The notes beneath the pieces are model-generated. The model did not search any database and had not been told where the DNA came from. It was given only the letters and a program-made list of their open reading frames with translations. Below are positions 40,340 to 46,026 of a stretch of 46,026 nt of DNA, in pieces. How positions within the stretch are numbered: position 1 is the first letter of the stretch; every line of letters begins with the position of its first letter. A program made the position numbers and the translations under genes. The DNA is from an uncultured Bacteroidales bacterium (lineage in GTDB: Bacteria; Bacteroidota; Bacteroidia; Bacteroidales; UBA932): the NCBI GenBank assembly GCA_944323775.1, contig CALUTT010000008.1:1-46026 (forward strand), in the 5' to 3' direction.

Positions 40340-41635
40340 TCAAAGTCTTTTTGACCTCTGCCGGTATATCAGCAGGGCAATCATCAGGAGTGTGAACATT
40401 ATCGAGGACACAAGCCTGAATCCGACTATCTCCACTGTCGGGCTTGTCCCGTACGGGAGCAGTATCTGCAGCAGGCAGCAGGCGTCGTAGATTGTCGAGG
40501 CCATGGTCAGGCATGTCATGAAAAACAGCAGCCTGTTCATTCTGTTGTCGGCCAGTTTCTCGCTCTTGCTGGTTTCCTGGGCTATCATGTGGTAGAGGTC
40601 GTCCTTGTCCCTGTCCGACTTCAGTCCGCGTTCGACTATGCTGCAGAATTCCTCGGGGAGGAAGTTGTAGGAGATCTTGTGGAACGAGCAGTTCCTTTCG
40701 AAATCCACACTTTCCTGTTCGAGCGCGGTGCTGTTCTGCCTCTCGAAGCGGAAACGTCTTGTCAGCCTGAACAAGTAGTTCCTGCGGTACAGCTGCCAGA
40801 TGTAGATCATTCCGAAATAGTCCACGGTCCAGTTCGTGACGAGCCACTCGGGTGCGCCGCATGCAAGTATGGTCAGTGTGTCGGAAAGGGCAAGGCATTT
40901 CCATCCTGAATATACTGCGAGGACGTTTTCCGACATTATCTTGTGGAAATACTCGTCCGAAGGGGCATACAGCGAGGATGCGGCCTTCGCTCCAATCGGT
41001 GCGACGGTGCCGAGGGAGAACAGCAGTCCGTCGGACGGGGAGTCACTCTCACCGCCTTCTCCTGAATCCTGAAGCACAATCTGGAAGACGCTGAATTTGT
41101 TGCCGTCTTCTACCAGACGGGAGAAGTCGAAGCCGTTTCCGTTCTCATCCGGGGTGAAAGGGGAGAGTATCCGCCATGCATCGGCGAGAGGGTCGAGCGC
41201 CGCTCTTCGGAATTCTTCCAGCCACGGGCTCCCGAGACTGCCGAGCCTGCGCAAGGATGACGCCAGTGCGGTAAAGTCGTTGGCGTCCCCGCTCTCGGTC
41301 TCTATGCATATGGAGAACATCGCCATCCTGAAAGGAAACAAGTAGAAATCAACATGTCTGATGTGGAACGGAATGGCGTGCCCGCATCCTGAATTCTGTT
41401 CGGGGATGGCCGTATCAGTGTCGCAGTCCATCCTGAATCTCTGCATCGAGACGTCTTCCCCCGCGTCGGGATCAAGGCAGAACCTGACGAAATCGGGAAG
41501 GTAGTATTGTTCGTAGTCATGGATTTCTGTCTTGTCATGACGCTGCTCCTTCCATATGGACGGCAGTGAGGCGGCGGCTTTGCCGCGGCCTTCCTTGAGG
41601 GAGAAACCTCCGCACAGGTAAGCTAGGTACTTCAT
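40340..41635 (-). CDS. CorA-like two-helix membrane protein without GMN motif
   Basis: 431 residues. A large soluble part (1-365) is followed by two membrane helices at about 368-392 and 404-424 and a basic tail (RQRSKRL). The region 325-365 is strongly helical and charged and runs directly into TM1 (KLADNRMNRLLFFMTCLT). This overall plan, cytoplasmic domain, long helix, two C-terminal helices, resembles CorA-type channels; however, the loop after TM1 reads PYGTSPTVEI and contains no GMN ion-selectivity motif. I do not recognise a named family, and the CorA similarity is architectural only. It lies 14 nt after the GDPD gene in the STAND cluster. Confidence 0.75.
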   Translation of the reverse strand: MKYLAYLCGGFSLKEGRGKAAASLPSIWKEQRHDKTEIHDYEQYYLPDFVRFCLDPDAGEDVSMQRFRMDCDTDTAIPEQNSGCGHAIPFHIRHVDFYLFPFRMAMFSICIETESGDANDFTALASSLRRLGSLGSPWLEEFRRAALDPLADAWRILSPFTPDENGNGFDFSRLVEDGNKFSVFQIVLQDSGEGGESDSPSDGLLFSLGTVAPIGAKAASSLYAPSDEYFHKIMSENVLAVYSGWKCLALSDTLTILACGAPEWLVTNWTVDYFGMIYIWQLYRRNYLFRLTRRFRFERQNSTALEQESVDFERNCSFHKISYNFLPEEFCSIVERGLKSDRDKDDLYHMIAQETSKSEKLADNRMNRLLFFMTCLTMASTIYDACCLLQILLPYGTSPTVEIVGFRLVSSIMFTLLMIALLIYRQRSKRL

Positions 41636-41649
41636 CTGGTCAGCTTTGT

Positions 41650-42468
41650 TTACATGAAAATTCTTGGATCATTGGTGATGACTCCGTCAACCATGCAGAC
41701 TATCCTCTTCTTGAACTTGTCGAGAGTCCACACCTTGACTTCCTTCCCGTGTTCATGCGCGCGGCGGACAAAGCGGGATGTAACTGTGAGATAGAGGACA
41801 TTGTATGATCTGACATAGGGGAGACGGTCGAAGTCAAGCCACGGGGAAGCCGTGAACAGGAGTTTCTCGAGCCTGATTTCCGGCGCCATTCCGTGTACGG
41901 CTTCAAGCACGTCGTCGTCGAATGACTGGATGGTCACCCTGTCCTGCGCTCCGTGTCTGCGTATGCAGTCTATGCAGGCCTTCTCTATGCCCGGCAGAGA
42001 GTGTTTGGAGTGCTTTATTTCCAGCAGGAGGCTTGCCCGGCCTTCAATCAGCCCGAGCACTTCGTCAAGTGTCGGAAGGTGCTCTCCGGTGGCTTCTCCT
42101 CGTGCTCCCGTGACATTGAGTCCGCGAATCCGTGAGTATTCCATCGAACTGATGTATCCCGTGCCGTCTGTGGTCCTGTCTACGGTCGGGTCATGGCAGA
42201 CGACGATCTCGCCGTCGGAACTCAGATGGACGTCGATCTCGATCCATGAGGCGCCGGCGTCCATCGCCCTGGAAATACATGTCAGAGTGTTTTCTTCGCC
42301 GAGAGCCGCCCCGCCTCTGTGTGCGACCACGCATAGACTGCGGCCTGAGGAATTCTGGTCCCCCGCATGCATTACCGTCGTTTCCCGGCATTCAGGCCGA
42401 CGGTCTGCTGCCGAACAGGAGGATGTCCCGGCAAGGGCTGCAACCATAAGGATTGTCATTTTGTTCAT
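41650..42468 (-). CDS. Glycerophosphodiester phosphodiesterase lipoprotein
   Basis: 272 residues with an N-terminal signal and lipobox-like TSSC (Cys18). GDPD motif residues are all present: His50-Arg51 in VAHRGG, Glu59 in EENT, Glu77 and Asp79 in WIEIDVHL, and His92 in CHDPTVDRTTDG. Splits glycerophosphodiesters (e.g. glycerophosphoglycerol) to sn-glycerol-3-phosphate and an alcohol, here outside the cytoplasm. It lies 13 nt after the STAND NTPase gene, which is an uncommon partner for a GDPD. Confidence 0.93.
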   Translation of the reverse strand: MNKMTILMVAALAGTSSCSAADRRPECRETTVMHAGDQNSSGRSLCVVAHRGGAALGEENTLTCISRAMDAGASWIEIDVHLSSDGEIVVCHDPTVDRTTDGTGYISSMEYSRIRGLNVTGARGEATGEHLPTLDEVLGLIEGRASLLLEIKHSKHSLPGIEKACIDCIRRHGAQDRVTIQSFDDDVLEAVHGMAPEIRLEKLLFTASPWLDFDRLPYVRSYNVLYLTVTSRFVRRAHEHGKEVKVWTLDKFKKRIVCMVDGVITNDPRIFM

Positions 42469-42481
42469 TATTATTGTTCTT

Positions 42482-45400
42482 TTACAGTTTCACATTGAAG
42501 GTGGTCCTGAATCCTTCACGTATCACCATGTCGTACCATTCGAAGCAGTCGGAAGCATCGGCGCTCATTCCGATGACACGCGCCGAGAATTCCTTGAACG
42601 GCCCGAAGTTGACAAGAGACCAGATCACGAAATTCCCGAAGCTGTGAGTGAACAGGTCCGAGAGGCTCTCTCCTCCGGGACTGTATCCGAGCACTTCGTC
42701 GCGGTATTTGGCGACCCCGGGGAAACTCAGCCCGGTAACGTCCCGTTTCAGGAACGCATCCACTTCCGAGGGGAAGTAGTTCTTTGCCGTTGCAAGGACG
42801 TTGCCGATAGTCTGGACAGTCGACTGCGGGTACCTCCCGTCTCCTGAAGAGTCGATTTCGGCAAGCGTGCCGGCGTCAGGTATGCATTTCATCGTATGCA
42901 GCAGCAGAGACAGCGCCGTCTTTACAAGTCCGTTGTCTGAAATCAGTTCGGAGACATTGTCCAGGAGGTGGCAGAGCAGGGTCTTGTCTCTTCTCTGCAC
43001 GGCATCGACTATCATCTCCCTGAAAACGGGTACCGATTCGGCATCGCCCTCGTGCGGGACGTCGTCTCCGCTGTGGGCGCAGTAGACGTCACAGTACCAG
43101 TTCATGACGTTTCTCTTGTAGAGTCCCGTGGTGTTCGCTCTGGCACTGTTCCGGGCCCGGAACAGTCCCTTGCAGCGCAGTGTCCAGTCGGCAGCCTCGC
43201 GGGAGTATATTTCCATCAGTTCCGGATTGTATTCCGGCGACTTCTTCTGTACCTGGTACAGGACGTAGAGCATAGACATCTGCGAGTAGTCGAACCATTC
43301 GCTGTTGCGGTAGCTGTCCGAGAAGAAGCCACGTACGACGGGGGCGATGTTTTCCCATGAAGATATTCCGGCGACGGCAAGCAGCCGCTCGAGGATGAAG
43401 TATGAGAAACTGTCACCCGTGAGATACGCCTGGAGTATCCTGTCATGCTCGTTCCTGAAGTGCTGGAAGCCGTCTTTCCAGCCCTCCACAAAATAGGAGG
43501 ACAGTCCGGCGGCGTATTTTCGGCACCAGCGCCCCTTTCCGGCGTCATCGTATGGAATCACATTCTCGTCCCAGAAGCTCTGGTACTCGACTGCGTTGTT
43601 GACATAGTCCGACTGGAAAGTGATCTGTCTGCGGAGTATCATGCGGAAGAAAGGCATTACTGCCTTGATCAGCCTGAAGTTCCACGTCAGGTATGACATC
43701 AGGCCTCGGATTTCCTTCATCAGTGACGAGACTCTCGGGGATGACGGCCCTTCGCCGTAGAGCATTTCCTCGAACATCAGCATTACCGCAAGCCTGGCTC
43801 CAGTCTCGACGAACGAGATTGCCTGTGACCGCAGCCTGGAGTCAGATAGGGTGGCGACGAGTCCTCTCGACATGACCGTGGAGAACATGCGCGCCACGAT
43901 CCGGTCTGAGATGTTCTCTCTGATGGGGCTGTATTCGAGTGTCCTGGTCTTGTTGTTCAGATAGTAGATGTACATGCAGGCATCGTTGCCTATGTCCAGC
44001 AAAGGACTCCGGACAAGCTTCCAGAGGAGTCCGTACGGGTCGCGTGTGTAGAGTCCGGAGTTGAACCAGTCAGTCAGAAACATGCCGTTGACGATGCTTG
44101 CGGTTGCCCTGCGTCCGAGCGACAGGACGGCCGACAGCTCTTTCTGGAGTTTCCTGTGTTCGGCTATGACCTCCCCGTCTGCCTTGTTTGACTGGATTGC
44201 CCGGGTGAGCTCGTTGAACCGCCTTATCTGCGTGTCCCGTCCCTTCAGAGGTTCGTCCAGCATGTGCTCCATCAGACTGAAGAGCCGGTCTTCGTAGTTT
44301 TCGCGTATGAGCACGTTCAGCAGTTCTCCTGCCAGCAGGGAGACCTCGTAGTTGTCGTCATGGTCGCGCATGAGGCTCATTACGGTGGAGTCGTCACCTG
44401 TCCTGCACCAGTCCATGATAAGCGCGTTCCTCAGGGCTCCCATGTATACCACGCTTCCGCCTTCGTTCCTGAGGGCCTCAATGTATGTCTCCGGCGGGAT
44501 GGCCTTGCCGCCTGAAGAGTTGCGCTGCACGAACACTACAGCCATGAGGAACTCGAGAAAGCGCTCGTAGATGAACTGGATTTCGGACCTGCCGTCGGAA
44601 GTCTCGATGTAGCGGAGTATCGGTCTGTCAGGCTTGTTGAGGAGTTCGGTATACGCTACGCTCAGTCCTGACTTGCCGTAGATCATTCCTGCAAGTCCGT
44701 GCAGGGCGGCGGACGGATCCCCGAGGGCGGATCTGAGCTCGGCGCTGTCAATCCTGTCGGCAGGACGACCGCGTCCGTATTCGTCAAGCATGTAGGCTGC
44801 GATGCCGAGCATGATCTCGTGCTGCTGCCTTCCGGCGTAGGAGCGTGCGATGTTCCCCGCCATCTCGCGGAAAAGAGCTATGGAACTGTATTCGCCGAGG
44901 TCGCGTGGAAGAGCCTGTCCGACATGGTTCGTGCATGCGATCTTCAGGATCAGCGGATCCCTGAGCCTTACCAGGGACACTTTCGAGAGGTCGGCGAAAC
45001 TGCCTTCCATCTGGTAGAGCTTCTGGTAGATGTCCCATGCCCTGGAGAGTTCGTCTTCGCTGAATCCGTGAACTTCAGTGTCCTGTCCGCCGTCTCTCCC
45101 GAAAAACAGAGGGGCGTCTCTCCTGGACTGGGTGGTGAAGAGAGTTTTCCAGGAATAGCTTCTGCAGGTGAACAGCAGCTTGAAGCGGTCATACCCGGGC
45201 TTTATGAAGACGGAGCGGAAGGCCTCGTAGAGCGATACGGGGCCAGGGATGCCTTCGGGTGCTCCGTGGTAGTCCAGACATTCGTTTACGGCATCGAAGA
45301 AAATATACACTGTCCTGCCTTCCTGGTCCGCCCTGTCGTGCAGCTCAGAGACTATCTTGTCGGGGGATTTCCTTGCAGATGTGCCGAATATCCTGCGCAG

Positions 45401-46026
45401 TGCGGCCGTCAGGTCTTCTCCTGCAAAATCGGAACTGCTGAATGTCAGGACCGCGTCGTCACTGTCCATGATTTTCTCAGTCCAGCGGCACAGCTGGTTT
45501 GTCTTGCCCTGGCCGGCTTCTCCCAGAAGCGGGAAAAGGGTCTTGTCCGAGGCGATGAAGCCGGAGAGCAGACTTTCAAGTGTGCTTCTGTCGACGAACA
45601 GTTCTCTGTTGTATTTCTTCTCCCGGTATACACGGTTGAGGAAACGTCTTGACTCGGCGGCCATGCATGCCCGCATTTCGGTCCAGTTCGCTTCTTTGGA
45701 TATGTCGAATGACGGCAGGGTGCGCTGCATCAGAAGGTCGAACTCGGCATTCATCGTGTCTCCGATCAGCGTCACGGCGTCTTCGTCCGAGGAGATGTAT
45801 GATATCTCTTCGTCCTTGAGGGACTGGAACACGTATATGTATCCTTCCGTGCTGCTGAAGACCAGCGGAAACAGGTTGTATGTCGTGCCGCCGCAGTTCA
45901 GGTCGCTGTGCCTGTCCGAGAATTCCAGAACGCATTCCTGGAGAGGCCGGAGCGCATTGAGCATGGCAAGGATCTGCGGCTCGAGCGTGAAAGTCACGCT
46001 GCGGTAGATTTCGTTCGAGAGGGTCG
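42482..46026 (-). CDS. STAND/NACHT-like P-loop NTPase, N-terminus outside window
   Basis: At least 1181 residues; the frame stays open to the right edge, so the GTG at 45997 is not a proven start. Numbering from that GTG: Walker A GEAGQGKT 159-166, Walker B YIFFDAVNE 231-239, and a sensor-like LLFTCRS 274-280, the arrangement of NACHT/STAND NTPases. The region 1-140 is an uncharacterised domain with its beginning missing. Residues after about 400 are a long helical region, probably repeats of the sensor type. Such proteins are signal-transduction or defence NTPases that oligomerise on detecting a ligand. No effector enzyme domain is visible, so the effector could lie in the missing part or in a neighbouring gene. 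Confidence 0.82.
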   Translation of the reverse strand, partial: TLSNEIYRSVTFTLEPQILAMLNALRPLQECVLEFSDRHSDLNCGGTTYNLFPLVFSSTEGYIYVFQSLKDEEISYISSDEDAVTLIGDTMNAEFDLLMQRTLPSFDISKEANWTEMRACMAAESRRFLNRVYREKKYNRELFVDRSTLESLLSGFIASDKTLFPLLGEAGQGKTNQLCRWTEKIMDSDDAVLTFSSSDFAGEDLTAALRRIFGTSARKSPDKIVSELHDRADQEGRTVYIFFDAVNECLDYHGAPEGIPGPVSLYEAFRSVFIKPGYDRFKLLFTCRSYSWKTLFTTQSRRDAPLFFGRDGGQDTEVHGFSEDELSRAWDIYQKLYQMEGSFADLSKVSLVRLRDPLILKIACTNHVGQALPRDLGEYSSIALFREMAGNIARSYAGRQQHEIMLGIAAYMLDEYGRGRPADRIDSAELRSALGDPSAALHGLAGMIYGKSGLSVAYTELLNKPDRPILRYIETSDGRSEIQFIYERFLEFLMAVVFVQRNSSGGKAIPPETYIEALRNEGGSVVYMGALRNALIMDWCRTGDDSTVMSLMRDHDDNYEVSLLAGELLNVLIRENYEDRLFSLMEHMLDEPLKGRDTQIRRFNELTRAIQSNKADGEVIAEHRKLQKELSAVLSLGRRATASIVNGMFLTDWFNSGLYTRDPYGLLWKLVRSPLLDIGNDACMYIYYLNNKTRTLEYSPIRENISDRIVARMFSTVMSRGLVATLSDSRLRSQAISFVETGARLAVMLMFEEMLYGEGPSSPRVSSLMKEIRGLMSYLTWNFRLIKAVMPFFRMILRRQITFQSDYVNNAVEYQSFWDENVIPYDDAGKGRWCRKYAAGLSSYFVEGWKDGFQHFRNEHDRILQAYLTGDSFSYFILERLLAVAGISSWENIAPVVRGFFSDSYRNSEWFDYSQMSMLYVLYQVQKKSPEYNPELMEIYSREAADWTLRCKGLFRARNSARANTTGLYKRNVMNWYCDVYCAHSGDDVPHEGDAESVPVFREMIVDAVQRRDKTLLCHLLDNVSELISDNGLVKTALSLLLHTMKCIPDAGTLAEIDSSGDGRYPQSTVQTIGNVLATAKNYFPSEVDAFLKRDVTGLSFPGVAKYRDEVLGYSPGGESLSDLFTHSFGNFVIWSLVNFGPFKEFSARVIGMSADASDCFEWYDMVIREGFRTTFNVKL

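Noticed and set aside
41852-42847. 331-codon plus-strand open frame
   Set aside because: Crosses the GDPD gene and the 3' end of the NTPase gene in antisense; both opposite genes are well supported.
1-46026. CRISPR arrays, tRNA/rRNA genes, insertion sequences, prophage genes
   Set aside because: Looked for on both strands. No regularly spaced repeats, cloverleaf-like segments with CCA context, transposase motifs or phage structural genes were seen.

Overview
The window looks like chromosomal DNA of a fairly GC-rich member of the Bacteroidales (an Alistipes-like or Cryptobacteroides-like genome would fit, but I cannot name the species). The evidence is a TonB-type outer-membrane receptor paired with a DUF4249 lipoprotein, a GH97 glycosidase, an M64 peptidase, BlaI/M56 regulation, a TupA-type ATP-grasp protein, and promoters of the Bacteroidota type (TTTG about 19 nt upstream of TAnnTTTG) in most of the divergent intergenic regions. 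I saw no tRNA, rRNA, CRISPR array, insertion sequence or phage gene.

Region 1 (1-6279, + strand) is a leucine operon, leuA (5' end cut by the window edge)-leuC-leuD-leuB-ilvE, with metX (homoserine O-acetyltransferase) as its last gene. Region 2 (6286-13065) has a secreted M64 metallopeptidase (-), then a + strand signalling/transport locus: BlaI-type repressor, M56 (BlaR1-like) membrane protease carrying two ExbD-like periplasmic domains, a TonB-dependent receptor and a DUF4249 lipoprotein. Region 3 (13076-18020) holds a small minus operon (DUF3467, RidA, two-helix membrane protein), a divergent MATE exporter plus tcdA, and a minus pair made of an ACT-domain protein and a UPF0210/PFL protein.

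Region 4 (18227-24822) holds a Zn/Cd-type P-type ATPase, a lipoprotein-like nitroreductase and a 960-residue GH43-type glycosidase fused to an alpha/beta-hydrolase, with a divergent D-2-hydroxyacid dehydrogenase. Region 5 (24826-32862) holds an Omp85-type barrel protein, a PlsC-type acyltransferase, a BASS-family transporter, a 380-nt AT-rich intergenic region with a candidate small RNA, GH97 coupled to pyrG, and a divergent glutaminyl cyclotransferase.

Region 6 (32865-38969) is a tripartite RND efflux operon headed by a small lipoprotein. Region 7 (39054-46026, - strand, open at the right edge) is a tight five-gene cluster: a large STAND/NACHT-like NTPase, a glycerophosphodiesterase lipoprotein, a CorA-like two-helix membrane protein without a GMN motif, a TupA-type ATP-grasp protein and a cupin. 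Regions 2 and 7 are the best candidates for undescribed systems: the first a protease-controlled, possibly TonB-energised envelope sensor, the second an NTPase-controlled membrane module. Neither function is proven by sequence alone.
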